NCBI GenBank assembly: GCA_028673005.1
Contig: CM054113.1
Coordinates: 207,071,504 to 207,135,503, forward strand
Source of the DNA: Tanypteryx hageni
Taxonomy: Eukaryota; Arthropoda; Insecta; Odonata; Petaluridae
Length of the DNA: 64,000 nucleotides
Direction: 5' to 3'
A program made the position numbers and the translations under genes. This document shows positions 32,878 to 44,172 of the stretch, piece by piece. Position 1 is the first letter of the stretch, and each line of letters begins with the position of its first letter. A model generated the notes under the pieces. It was not told where the DNA came from. It worked only from the letters and a program-made list of their open reading frames with translations, and searched no databases.

Positions 32878-33693
32878 TCTATATCAATAAAATTGTAATT
32901 CCGTGTTTGTTTGATTGTTTGTACACGCATCACGCGATAACGGCTCAACGGATTTCAATGAAATTTGGTGATTAGTTGTAAATTGGCTAAAAACTTAGGC
33001 CACTCTTAATCAAAGTCCGTCATCTTGAAACAAAACGGTGGCTTATTTTGAAAAAAACTCAAAATTCCAGGCCTCCATCATGAAACAAAACGGTGACTAT
33101 AAAACAACCAGGACGGCGAGTCGCGACGCAATGAACTATCCTGCGGAATTTTTGGATAGTGTAACAGCTCCTGGGCTCCCTGCGCATAAAATCACTTTGA
33201 AAGTTGGATGTCCAATAATGCTCATGTGAAACCTAATAGCTCCGAAGCTATGTAATAGCACAAGGCTGTAGGTGAAACCCCTCCATAGATATGTGATACA
33301 AGCAGTAATTCTAACAGGGTGCGGTAAAAGAGAGTCGGTTCTCATCCCCCGAATTCCCTGACACCGTTTGCTTCGCCATGACAATTAACAAGTCACAAGT
33401 CCAGACCCTCCGCATTGCAGGCATTGATTTGACATCCAGCTGATTCTCACACGGACAACTCTACGTAGCCTGCTCCGGAGTGAGTAGCAGCAAGGATCTT
33501 TCCATCTGTGCCCCGGATGCAAAGACTCGCTACGTAGTTTATAAAGAGGCACTCTCTTAACCAAGTAATATTCACTCGCGACTATCGGATGTTCATAAAC
33601 TTCATGGGACATATTACAGACAGCTCTTGGCACTGATCCTTTCGGAGATGCATTGATGAAATATCCCGTGCGAGGAACGGGTACTTCAGTTAG
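32878..33693 (+). mobile_element. Internally deleted Helitron
   Basis: The 5' end is TCTATATCAATAAAATTG after an A (32877). The 3' end is a hairpin, CCCGTGCGAGGAACGGG (33665-33681), followed nine bases later by TTAG (33690-33693) and a T, i.e. insertion between A and T with a CTRR-like terminus. This is standard Helitron architecture. The interior holds a 5' region (ACGCGATAACGGCTCAACGG) joined to the C-terminal part of a Helitron helicase. At 816 bp it is non-autonomous. Confidence 0.85.
33131..33560 (+). pseudogene. Helitron (Pif1-like) helicase, C-terminal remnant
   Basis: One frame reads [20 protein letters not shown] and [10 protein letters not shown], hits TGA at 33227-33229, continues NLIAPKLCNSTRL with another stop, then VILTGCGKRESVLIPRIP. 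A second frame gives FAMTINKSQ, LRIAGIDL and, after a stop, FSHGQLYVACS and VVYKEALS to TAA at 33558-33560. These are the last motifs of Helitron helicases (FAMTINKSQGQ and YVACSRV types). The glycine of the KSQGQ motif is replaced by Val and the Arg of YVACSR by Gly. Several stops and a deletion/frameshift near 33350-33370 make it dead. Confidence 0.85.
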
Positions 33694-33711
33694 TCTATTA
33701 TAAATTACGGA

Positions 33712-33715
<4 letters not shown>

Positions 33716-33789
<74 letters not shown>
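33716..33789. repeat. (TA)n microsatellite with small interruptions
   Basis: About 74 bases of TA repeat with one AATA interruption, beginning 22 bases after the Helitron end. Confidence 0.95.
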
Positions 33790-34539
33790 ATATAAAAACT
33801 AAGGCATTTCCAAATATGCCACAGACCTGAAATTTGGCAGGATGACAGGTTATTAGGCTCAACCAACCAGAAAAGTCGAAAATTCTAATTTTTTAAATTT
33901 TTAGTGGGGTATTTTTTACCCCAATGTTCCATTTCGATACTCCATAAGAAAAAAAATTGAAATCTGTGAAGAGTTTCATAAATTTGCATTTTTAAATTAG
34001 TTATAATTCAGATAGAAACTCAGAATGAAAACAATTCTATTGCTAAAAGAATGAGGTTTCTTATTTTTGAAGAATAAATTTAAATCGGTGGCGAATTGAT
34101 AAAGAAATATGTTTTTAATCGTAAAAAGCAGATACTCAATAATAAAGAACTTCAGCTACTATAGCAACCAGGTCAATGCTTTTCAATGGGAATCGGCAAT
34201 TCGTAATACAATAGCATCGCTTTAATGCTTTTTAATAGGGAAATTCTTATTGTCCAATTAATTTTAACCAAAGATGGATACATATGATGACGTCATAATT
34301 TTAAAACGCGATATACGTTATTAAATAAAATAATCTTTCTCCTTTCAATTATGGGGGTTGATGAACTGTACATAATAATAGCTTTAATTTAATGCTTCTA
34401 ATGAGAATCAGTGGATTGTGTTATAATTCAATTGATTTAAAACTACGGTGTAAACTTATAACGACGTCAAAATCAAAAAACAGGAAACATTAGAGAATTG
34501 TAAAAAAAGTAGTCGTGTTGGAGCTGAAATTTTAAAGTT
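33790..34539. other. No gene recognised; probably element-derived
   Basis: AT-rich sequence with phrases such as CTGAAATTTGGCAGGATGAC that resemble internal parts of the hairpin-end repeats. No ends or coding seen. Confidence 0.45.
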
Positions 34540-34914
34540 ATTTAGAGCTTAGTGCACATACCCAAATAATCGTTTGAAAATCTCGATGAATATGTTGTTT
34601 CGGCTGTTAAAATTGTTTAAAATTTAAACAAATAGATAAATTTTATTTCACTTCTAGATAAGCTACAACTTTAAAATTTGGCAAAAATGTGTGGATTTAG
34701 TACCCTAATGTGGAAAAAGTATATTTTTTTAAATTGGAAATTTTAGGGAATATTTTACTCTACTATTGCTACATAAGGAAAGAACAAAAATCGGTGCAAA
34801 GGTGAGATATTTAGAATTAAAAAAATATTTCCAATGATGAAATATCTCTCTGAAAAATGAATGTTTTTTCAAGGTGAGATGAAATGCTTGCAGAATGCAA
34901 GCACCTTTTACTAG
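34540..34914 (+). mobile_element. Right-hand part of a hairpin-ended element, same family as 8532 and 31867
   Basis: The right end TGCTTGCAGAATGCAAGCA (34885-34903) then CCTTTTACTAG, followed by TA (34915-34916). Sequence leading to it is the reverse complement of the left part of the 8532 copy: AATGAATGTTTTTTCAAGGTG, AAATATTTAGAATTA-like sequence and the ACTTTAAAATTTGGC segment. No left end was found within 1 kb. The start given is approximate. Confidence 0.5.
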
Positions 34915-35090
34915 TATATATAAAGCGAAGTTAATATCCTGTGTATTAAGTTTTAAGCTTAGATAAATATAGCCAACTCGTTTGTCATGACGTTTTATTT
35001 TGCAGAAAATGCTGAAAAGGGTAACTTTCATTTGAAAAACCTGCTGAAAGTGATAATTTTACTATATATATATATATATACACATACATG

Positions 35091-35253
35091 CAGGGCTCGA
35101 CAAATTATGCCAGTTCCTACTAGCCAGAGGAAAAATTGTATTCGCCACCCCCAAAAAATGTGATTTATTTAATGTCATTAATTGGTCGTATCTGGTCGCC
35201 ACCTGGTAATATCAGCTCGCCACTGGCGAGCGGTGACCGTATTTGTCGAACCT

Positions 35254-35255
<2 letters not shown>
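35091..35255. mobile_element. 165-bp MITE with CAGGGCTCGACAAAT-type ends
   Basis: The left end CAGGGCTCGACAAAT and reversed right end CAAGGTTCGACAAAT form an imperfect inverted repeat (13 of 15). The right end abuts a TA microsatellite, so a target duplication cannot be judged. CAG-starting ends would fit hAT, but the superfamily is uncertain. Confidence 0.45.

Positions 35256-35322
<67 letters not shown>
35256..35322. repeat. (TA)n microsatellite
   Basis: About 67 bases of uninterrupted TA repeat. Open frames through it (Ile-Tyr repeats) are artefacts. Confidence 0.95.
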
Positions 35323-35323
<1 letters not shown>

Positions 35324-35324
<1 letters not shown>

Positions 35325-35352
35325 GAGTAGTCGGTGCTTGCAAACTGCAAGC
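35324..35352. repeat. Solitary hairpin terminus of the 8532/31867 family
   Basis: CTGAGTAGTCGGTGCTTGCA continues into AACTGCAAGC, giving the palindrome GCTTGCAAACTGCAAGC (35336-35352). It matches the termini of the 1.0-kb elements. No partner end was found to the right. Confidence 0.55.
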
Positions 35353-36149
35353 GCTTCAAAAAATCATCATACACCAAGATCTAAACTCGTAAATAAACCA
35401 ACGCGACCTCCAGGGCAACAGCAGTTCAGTCACGTGGAGCCTATATGTATTAAATAATGAATCACATGAGTAATACCAGTATATTTATAATTTTCCGTGA
35501 AATTAAGGCAGCTATCCGTAATTTACAAATTCTCTGGCAATCGCCTCGTGTCCAAGTTTAGTGACTCAGATCGCACTGCATGATCAATAAGAATAACCAT
35601 CATTAAGACAATACCCTATACGCCTATACACTAAAATTACGGAAAAATTAGGATATTTTGTGTTAAGATTATGGCGTCATCATCCGTGTCTTTAGCACGT
35701 ATTTGGATTTAAAAATTGCGAAATAGGTATGACGCCATTATGTTTAACAATTGGAAATAGTTAAAATTTCTCCAAAAATTACGAAACACAACATTAAAAT
35801 TCTTTTTAAGTTTTACTGTCACTGGTATCAGGGTTGCTTCTCCTATTGTGATCCCTTATAGCCCTGGAGAAAAACAAACCTTTTCGCTCTTTCCTACAGT
35901 TGATAACCCAAATTTAATCGTCATGTTTGTGCTTTCAGTAATACGTGAGAACTGCAATTATCTATGATACCCTTAATCACAGTGCAATTACTGTTTTGGA
36001 TATAGTAAAATCTTACACATTATCGGAAGAAAATATTGGTGAAGATATTTTTATAATATGCATGATATTGAAAATTAGAATTATACGCTTATATGCTTAT
36101 GGGAATAAACTTGATGTTGATTCAAATAAAGAAAAATGAAATATATATA
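35353..36149. other. No gene recognised
   Basis: AT-rich DNA, possibly interior of a decayed repeat. No domain, end or tandem period seen. Confidence 0.5.
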
Positions 36150-36320
36150 TTTCCGTAACTCGAATTTTCTATAACTCGAATAATTTTTGCTTTCCTTTGA
36201 GATTCGTGTAATAGAAGTTCTCCTCAATGTATACAAATATTTAAAAATATATTTCCATAACTTGAATAACTCGAATAATTCTTACTTTTCCTGGAGATTC
36301 GAGTTATGGAAGTTCAACTG
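36150..36320. mobile_element. Tigger-like MITE remnant, internally duplicated
   Basis: Two similar segments (about 36150-36228 and 36251-36320) each run from TTTCC(G/A)TAACT(C/T)GAAT through AATTnTTnCTTTCC to GAGATTCG(A/T)GT(T/A)AT. The right end, GTTATGGAAGTTCAACTG, is followed by TA. Ends with CATAACTCGAAT are typical of Tigger/pogo elements. The left CAGT end is not visible. Confidence 0.5.
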
Positions 36321-36322
36321 TA

Positions 36323-37741
36323 ATTCGTTATGACGGCATTAATTTCCATTAAAAGCATTAAATCACTGCAATCGTAACGTATAATATCAGATCCCTTTAA
36401 AAGCATTGAGAGCGTTGCCATAGTATTTTAAGATTTTCATTGTTGGAAAGAGAAAAAAATTCACGCTTTTTCCGATTAACATCAGATATTTACGCAAATT
36501 CGGTAGGCATTTGAACTCTGTCTTCAAAAATGAAGAACTCCGTCCTTTCAGATATACAACTTTTCTTTTCCCTTATTCGTATCTCAATTTAAAGTAATTC
36601 AAAAATGCATTTTTAGAAAGCCTTGCACTGAATCTCATGCCTTCCTTATGGGGTATTCAAATGGAAAATTGGGGTTTAAAAGACCCCTTAAATATAAACT
36701 TTTTTGTGATTTTCGTCGGTTGTGTCACTCGACCTACCAACATACCAAATTTCAGATTTCTTTCCCTTCTAGAAATACCTTTAGAGATTTGTGTCAGTGA
36801 GTGAGGCACAAGTAGCTATATTATTATAGTAATCATATAAAAAAGTGTGTTTGTGCGCACTCTCAATTTATAAATTTGTTTCCACAAAATTTAATGAAAT
36901 GAAAAATCATAGAGCACGTCACTCCGATAAGCGAATGGAACCTGAAGGGCTAGACGTTAAAGGGGCTAAGGTTGATAAAAAAGAAGCAACGGAATGACGC
37001 ACTTTTTCAATCATAGCGCTAATCGGCTGTGTAAATTGATGAGAACGACTCCAGCGACAGGCGAAAGAAAATAAAAGATGTGATGCGGGTCTTCTGGCTA
37101 CAGAGATAGGTGTATGACAGAGTAATGTTGGGACGTGAGCGGAGACACGGAGATGAAGCGAGCGGGAGAGGGAGAGAGGGACGCAGAGAGGGGAAGGGAG
37201 ATAAGGATATAGAAGAAAGGTGAGGGAAAGGAAATAGAGAAAAAGAGAGGGGTAGAGAGATGGAAGGAGACAGAGGAGGGGGGGAGAGCGAGTGAAGGAC
37301 ATATAGGGAATGGGGATAGAGGAAAAGAGAAGACTTGCAAGAGAGAGAGGATAAAAAGAGGAAAATTGATAGAAAGAGAGGGTAGATGAGAGGAAGAATG
37401 GAGAGAGGGAGAATGAGAAAGAGGGAGAATGAGAAAGAGGGAGAATGAGAAAGAGGGAGAATGAGGTAGAGAAAGGGAGGAAGAAGAGGGAAAGAGGGGC
37501 AAGCGATGAAAGGTAAAGGAGATAGTGAAAGAGAGGAAGGTGGTAAAACAAAGACGAAGAAAAAAAAGTAAAGTGGGTGAGGTTGGAAAAGAGAAGAAAA
37601 TGGGAGCTTCATTTGCTGGCGCAATTATTTAGAGGATTATTTAGAATTGTAGAATTAAAATTCTTTATAAACTCAGAAGAATAATTATATGGCAAAGTAA
37701 TTTATTAAATAATAATGTAAAAAAACCTTAAAAATCTGACG
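36323..37741. other. No gene recognised; purine-rich tract 37140-37600
   Basis: AT-rich DNA containing CAAATTTCAGATTTCTTTCC and AGTGAGTGAGGCACAAGTAG (about 36748-36824), which look like parts of a common dispersed repeat, followed by a purine-rich tract with a 14-bp GAGAATGAGAAAGA period near 37405-37465. Long minus-strand Ser/Leu/Pro frames are artefacts. Confidence 0.5.
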
Positions 37742-38290
37742 TGGCCACCACCTGACTTTTTCCATACCTGTAATATTTCTAAAAATTCCAAATAGGTTAG
37801 ATAATAATAAATATTTTAAAGAACCGGCAAAAATTTAAAGACTTTGCAAAGAACAGACAAACTCAAACCATAACCTTCTGATATTGGAAGTTCCAACAAT
37901 TAAGAAAATAAAAAGGAGCGTTATTAAGACGTAACTAAGCGCAATGTGTTTACAATAGTCGCCGGTAGGTGGTGTGGTGTGGTAGAAAAAATGTTTTTTT
38001 TAAAATATCCTTTAAAAATTCATTATATAGGTAAAGGTTTCGAACAAAGGTTGTAGAAAATTACATTTCCTATAAACTTTATTTCAATCCTTTTTTACAT
38101 TAACCAAATATTAAAGCAAATATTTCAGAAAATAAAATTTTGCGTTGATCTGATTAATGGTTTTTGGGTTAGAGCACCCACAAATTTTCTATCAAATACA
38201 GAGACATCATCAATAAAATGGTCAAAACGTGTTCATGGGACCTCAAAACGTGTATTTTCCTTGAAATCTCGAAATCGTTTTTTTCATGAA
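37742..38290 (-). repeat. Dispersed repeat, inverted partner of 25461-26107
   Basis: On the minus strand this reads as the same sequence series as 25461-26107, about 100 bp shorter and lacking the (TG)n run. TTTTTCATGAAAA-like sequence ends both copies, and the other end is a GTGGCCACC/GGTGGCCGC-like motif. Unknown element type. Confidence 0.75.
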
Positions 38291-41120
38291 AACAATACTT
38301 TCCCCTATACTACTACGCATGAATAAAGTAAAAAGTATATTCATGATCTTAAAAAGTTAGGTTTCTAACATAATGACTATTGCCTTATAATATGAACATA
38401 CGTACTATATTGCTGTAAAGGTCCCCCTTGACGCTCACCGACTTTTCAAAAACATTTCTTCTGCAGTGTTAGAAATTGCATTAATAGTGAAAATTTTAAC
38501 TTTCTATCTATAACCATTTGCTCAGAATCTCAATTTAAGAATTCCCCCCCTCTCCCCTCGACATCCCCGATTTCTCCAAAAAAAAATTATTTGGCAGCGT
38601 AATAAATGGCATCGTAGATCACATACACCCAGCACATCTCAGTCCTATATCTCTTACCGTTTTCCTACTATTGCAATCTAAATGATTGCACAGGCGGAGA
38701 GAGCAAAAACATAGCGCTATAAAGAAGAGGGAAGAAGGGAGAGAGCAAACGGAATGGCGGCAAGAGAAAGGGCGGCAGATAGGAACAATACGGAGGCAAA
38801 AATATGCCGAGAAACAGAGAAAGTGAAAATTACCGAGAGGGAGAGAGAGAAAGAGATTTGATATTGCTACCGATGGGGTTCCGGTCGCAACCATTTATTT
38901 ATACATTTTCTTTTTTTCGCATTGTTTAAAATCGTTCACATATGCGTTTGCGCGTGAAGTGGATTCATTAGCTTTACCACAGATACACATTTTTTCATTT
39001 TTATACGCATTCTATTCACGCAAACTTGCTTACAGCTTTGCAATAATACCTTTCCGCAAGCTTAAACTCATAAATGTACCTATCTTTATTATGCTGTCGC
39101 TCAGGAACGATAATCAGTCACCGTCGTCAAAGGGAAAATTCAGTTTTTTTATTTTCCTATTTAGCTTGTACCCCTTTTGCATGTCAGAGTTACGTAACTT
39201 ATTGAATTGTCGCCTTTCGTCATTAATACTTGACTAGAGCGCGTTTTCATTTCTTCTGAAAAGGGCCCGAAGTACGAAAGAGGGAGAAGAGAAAGAGAGG
39301 GTAGACAGGCGTACATGGCAGTAGAGGCAGAGGAAACGGAAAGAAACTAGGATATCGAGGATGGAAAAAAGGGCAGAATTGAAGGGAACAGGAGCGAAGG
39401 AGATAGGCATAGGAGGAGAAAGAAAGCAGCGGCAGACAGGAGAGGAAGAGAATAGAGAAAGGGAGAGACAGGAAGAGGGCGAGAGGGGTGAAAAGGGAGA
39501 GGGAAGAAATTTAGCAGAAGGCCCTGGGGAGGGGAAGAGTTACAGAGGGAAGAAGGATGTCGGAAAGACGAAGGAATGGTGAAAGGACGTCGCCGGAGGA
39601 TAAGGAACGGACTGAAAATGCCATTATTAAGAAAAAAAGGAGGTACGCCACTCACGATCCTCTCTCCTTTTCCTTGATGGCTGGGTCCAATATCGAAAGC
39701 AGTAATGAAAATACACCCGATGGTAAATGGCGACCATCCAAGCATTTTAAGAGTTTGTGACATAATCCAAGGTCTTACGCTCTCCTATTTACTTCTCTAT
39801 ATCGTCTTAACACTCCATAACTAAGAAAGTCATTCACTGGTCGTTGGCTGTTAACCAAGTACTTTTTTTAATTAAAGAACTCCCTCGCCAAAATGAAAAA
39901 TTATTACATCCGAATCGCCGAAGCAGATGCCATTTTTTATTTTTTTTAAACACTCGGTTGTGTTGATAGATAACAAAAGCCTTGTAGGTATAGCCTTGAG
40001 AATAGTGTCATTCACTAACTTCACTGGCTAAAACGAAAAAAAGTATATTATGAAGGACTATTTTCACAGCTTTCAAAACAATCCTTGAAGGTTTAATGAA
40101 AAAACTTTGCTGCATTTTCTATTGAAAATTCCAGGAAAAAGCATCGATATCGAAATCCAATCATGACCAACATAAACACAGCAAAGTGAAACAACTTTTA
40201 AAATATGTTTCAGAGGAGAAATAATTCGTTTGATGGGACAAACATTACCCAGACGGAAATTAAATCGTAAACATCTAAAAACCAATCGATTAGCGATTAT
40301 GGCTCTGCGTCTAGAACGGTATCCTCGATATTACACTCGTAAAATATATCAAAGGGGTGTGGAGAAGATAAGGAAGAATCCCTCAATTGCTATCGGAGCC
40401 GCCTTTGCGTCGAGTTTTTTTTAGCACACGACGTGGGCGCGACATTCGACGAGAGGCGGCAAGAAGAAACGCGAGGAAGTCGGCTGATATGTGAGAGAAG
40501 GAAAGAAAATGGGGGACGTGAAAAAGATTGGACAGAGGTAGAGAGAAAGAGGATTTAATAAGACGGGCGAGAAAGAAGAATGAGCGGGGCGTGGGGGGAA
40601 AGATGGGGGCGGGGAGAATTTGGGCGTGAGCGAGGAGAGGCGAAGAAACAGCGAAACGTACTCCGTTTGCCGTTTGACAGCATGTGAGAGTGTGTGCGTG
40701 GGAGGGGGAGGAGTGGTGGATGGAAGAGGGGTTAGAAGGTCAAGGGAGACTGCGTTGCGGAAATTCGTGGTTGTTTCTGGGTTACACGGCGAGGACACAA
40801 AATGGACCTCGCGAGAATTAGAATGGAGTAGGTGGAGTGAAGAAGGAAGTAGAAGAGGGTGAGAAACACTCAAGAGAAAGAGAAATGAGAATAAAGGAAG
40901 AGATGCAAGTGAGAGAAAAGAGGGATATGGAGGAGAGAGGAGAAATGATAGGGTAAGAGAGAGAGAGAGAGAGAGAAAAAAGAGTGAGAAGAGTGAAAAG
41001 AGTAAGGAAGAGGAGAAAGGGTCGAGGAGGAAAGAGAGTATGGAATGGAGGGAAAACGAATAGAAGGAGAAAGGGAAAAGGCGGAAAGAGAGGAATAAGA
41101 GACAGACAGACAAACGACTG
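38291..41120. other. No gene recognised; several purine-rich tracts
   Basis: AT-rich DNA (38.3-38.7 and 38.9-39.25 kb) alternates with purine-rich tracts (38695-38860, 39270-39560, 40470-40620, 40870-41110). No frame shows a domain; the long minus-strand frames over purine tracts are compositional. Confidence 0.55.
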
Positions 41121-41175
41121 TATCTAGGGCGAAATTGAGATTATATAGTCCATTCCTACATATAACCCTTTTGCC
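41121..41175 (+). repeat. Conserved repeat-end block, copy 3 (diverged)
   Basis: TATCTAGGGCGAAATTGAGA, TATATAGTCCATTCCTACAT and ATAACCCTTTT follow a purine-rich tract directly, in the same order as copy 1 at 17151. Confidence 0.55.
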
Positions 41176-41259
41176 AAGTAATTGCAATATTTATATGTGT
41201 AAAACAAAATAATTAAATAGGAATCACAATAAAAACATATCAATTACAAATTATTACAA

Positions 41260-41315
41260 CTAGCGTAATTTTCCGTCAAATATGACGGGTAAGCGTGGAT
41301 TACGTATTAAATTTA
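41260..41315 (-). mobile_element. Helitron-like 3' terminus (minus strand), copy A
   Basis: On the + strand CTAG (after an A) is followed by CGTAATTTTC and the hairpin CCGTCAAATATGACGG (41273-41288). Read on the minus strand this is hairpin, short spacer, CTAG, T, as at Helitron 3' ends. The first ~55 bases match copy B at 41757, then they diverge. The 5' end is not located. Confidence 0.5.
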
Positions 41316-41402
41316 GGGCAATGCCAATTCTTCCTCCTTTTTTCTCTTCCTCTCTCCCATCCTCCTCCCTTTCATTCTCCCTCCCTCTCTCCTTCTCTGG
41401 AT

Positions 41403-41443
41403 AAATAGACTTCCTAGTCTCTATCTCGCCCTAATAAAGAACG
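41403..41443 (-). repeat. Conserved repeat-end block, copy 4 (reverse)
   Basis: AGACTTCCTAGTCTCTATCT then CGCCCTAATAAAGAACGTT. Reversed, this matches the block at 31559 closely. The adjoining sequence (41456-41560) is pyrimidine-rich, so block and polypurine tract are inverted together. Confidence 0.6.
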
Positions 41444-41756
41444 TTATCCATATATCTCTCCGCCCTCCCTCCTTCTGTCTCCTTCCCTCTTCCTCCTCTC
41501 TCATTCCCTCTCTTTCCCCCGCTGTCTCTTTCATTCTTTCTTCCTCTCATTCTCTCCCTAGAAGTTGTATGAGGCGGCGGTTACCTAGGAGACATAAAAA
41601 AGAGGTATAGTGGTTATATAAAAAGTCAAACCTTTGACTCGATGATGCATCACGGCGGAATTGACATGGGCTTGGTAGGTAGATGGGTGAGGCGCCTGCC
41701 GCCGAATTGTAGGGGTCGCATTGAACCTCTCAATGAGCTTGCTCTTTATGTGACCA

Positions 41757-41812
41757 CTAGCGTAATATCCCGTCAAATATGACGGGTATGCGTGAATTAA
41801 GTATTAAGTTAA
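41757..41812 (-). mobile_element. Helitron-like 3' terminus (minus strand), copy B
   Basis: CTAG (after an A) then CGTAATAT and the perfect palindromic hairpin CCCGTCAAATATGACGGG (41769-41786), followed by TATGCGTGAATTAAGTATTA. It is the better-preserved copy of the end at 41260, 497 bp away. No helicase or Rep coding nearby, so non-autonomous if a Helitron. Confidence 0.55.
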
Positions 41813-43875
41813 CATTGAAATAAAAATTAATGAAACCAACATTTTAATGCGTTAAAAAGTAAACAAAAATAAAATTCACGTAATTGAGTGTTTTAGAGAG
41901 AAAAAATAGTTTTGGGAGAAAAGAAATTGTATGCCAAAGAAATACATTACGCTATACAATTCTTATATGCCCGAAATTATTTTTAATTTACGGAATATTT
42001 AATTTTCTCTCTCTCGCTCTCTGCCTCTCTCCTTTCTTTCTTCCTCTATCTCCTCTCTCTCTCTCGTATTAAAGCAATCAAAGCAGGCATTCCTTAGTAT
42101 AAAGATTAAGGCGAAAATACAATCTCGAGGTTTAACAACGACACGGTCGGCAAGGCAGCATACCGTTAAAAGGCTTAAAATTTTCAAATAAATGTGATTT
42201 AAACGAAGAACTTGAGCGATTTTGTGAAAATGTGACGATAAAAATAAGATACGTTATTTAATTTCTTTAAAACGGTCCAGGTCCGAAGATCGTGTCAATT
42301 CTTTCCAATTTCAATTTGAAAAAGAGTAAAAGCCTGTAAGTCGAAAAATCGATTTTTACGTGTTATCTTATGGGAAATAGAAATTATCTACTGGAGTCGA
42401 ACCCGGATCTTTTTTGGGATTTTTTTCGTCATTGTTTTGTGATATCCGAATGAAGCATTCCGACCAAATATCAATCTTCTTCCTAGTCGGAAAATTTGTC
42501 AAAACACGTTAAAAAGATCATCGTTCGCAGGGGCATCGTACAGAATCTTTCGTTTTCGGCAAATTATATATAGATTATATATTGGTCAATATATCATAAA
42601 GCATTACCATAAACATTACCATAGGAAGAAGAAATAAAGGAGAAAAAGGAAAGATTGAGTTGAAAATGATTGAATGGAGGTGGGAGAGAAGGGATAGGAA
42701 GGTAGGACAGAGAGAGAGAGAAAGAGAGAATTGCGTAAATGAAGAAAAAGGATATGAAGAGAAGTGGTGGAAAGGAAAGATCTAGAAGAGTTTGAAGGGA
42801 GAACCACGGAGAAGATTGAAGGATAGCAAAGGTTAAGGAAAGGCATGAGATGGAAATTTATATACGATATCTATGTATACAGAATTTCTGGCAACGGAAG
42901 AGTGAGAATAGCGCGAGCTGGAGAAAGAGGTAGGACGAGGAAGAGAGAGGAAGAGAAAGAGATAGAGAGAGGGATGAAATGGAGAAATAAGGGCAAGCAA
43001 AACTGCAAGTGGCGCAGATGAGAACGCCGTGCGTTCAACCATGAGGAAACGGGAAGAATGGGGATGTAAAGATCGGATAGGGGGCGGGAAAGTTATGGAG
43101 GGAAGAGGATGGATAAAGAGAGCGGGTTGGATTAAGCAGATTGGAGTGCAGGCGGGAGAAAATAGGATGGATGCCGAGGGCATAAGATTGGAAAGGTACG
43201 GATATGGGGAGAGAGAGAAAAGGAATCGGATAATAAATATTGGGAGAAGAGGGACAAAGATAAAGAGAAGATAATGGAAGGGGAAGGAAATTGGGAAGCA
43301 TCGCAGTGAAACAGAGGACTGATGAGGAAGAAGAGGTTTTGGTAGGAAAGTGAGAGATAAGGAAAGGACCTGGTTTTAAACAGGAAAACACTGTCGTCAA
43401 ATCTTGAAAAATAGTAAAAAAACTGTTAGCGGTGAATCCAAATTCACATTCAATTGCCAACTTAACTTATCGTGGTTGAAAACGATTGTTTTTTTTACCA
43501 ACCGGTATATATTAAATAGCGGAAAATAAATATTTTCCAAGACCTATATACGATCTATATTATACAACGATAAAATCGAACAAGGAGGAGCAGACAGATA
43601 AAATTAGCGCATATTTGGGAAATTTTGCAAACAGCTATGCTAGACAAGTGTCTATACAGCGCTTTATTCTCACATAAAAAGCAAGTGAAGCGGAACAAGA
43701 TAAATAAAAATCAAATCAACAACATAAATAATATTATCGAGTTCATAAAACGTTTTAATGAAACCTTTTCAATCCTATGGAAGTATGCTAGGCCATTTAT
43801 TGGATTTAAGCCATAAGCTGGGATAGAAAATTAATTTTCGAAACAGAATTGATGCGACAATATAACGATCTACAC
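41813..43875. other. No gene recognised; (CT)n, purine tracts and repeat fragments
   Basis: Contains a CT-rich stretch (42003-42066), a fragment with TTATGGGAAATAG and the motif GGAGTCGAACC (42393-42403), and purine-rich DNA (42620-43360). Nothing coding. Confidence 0.5.
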
Positions 43876-44172
43876 CAATGATTCCCAAACTGGGCGCCGC
43901 GACACGCTGGGCTTCCGCAGCTGATTCTTGGGGGTGCCGCGAAAAATGTAGTTAAAAAAATAAATCAACGATTTGGAAATATTGATTTGCAATTAGAGTA
44001 ACAATCGTCCTTCTAAAAGGTTGAGGATGGTGTGGTACCAACAAATGAACGCGTTCAAAAATCCTGACAACCGAATTTCAAAATATGCAATCTTGTTACA
44101 ACATGGAGTGCCGCGCAATTCTGTTTATCTTTAAGAGGGTGCCGCGCCTAAAAATTTATCGGAAAACCACTC
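43876..44172. mobile_element. Degraded hAT-like MITE
   Basis: The left end CAATGATTCCCAAACTGGGC with GCCGCGACACGC, and a right part with GGGTGCCGCGCC ending GGAAAACCACTC, resemble hAT elements with CAGTGGTTCCCAAACT-type ends and GCCGCG repeats. Three GTGCCGCG copies occur inside. No convincing target duplication. Confidence 0.45.

Noticed and set aside
35136..35457. Frames with Ile-Tyr repeats
   Set aside because: Translation of a TA microsatellite.
36919..37624. Overlapping ~200-codon minus-strand frames
   Set aside because: Low-complexity Ser/Leu/Pro/Phe products in three registers over a purine tract.
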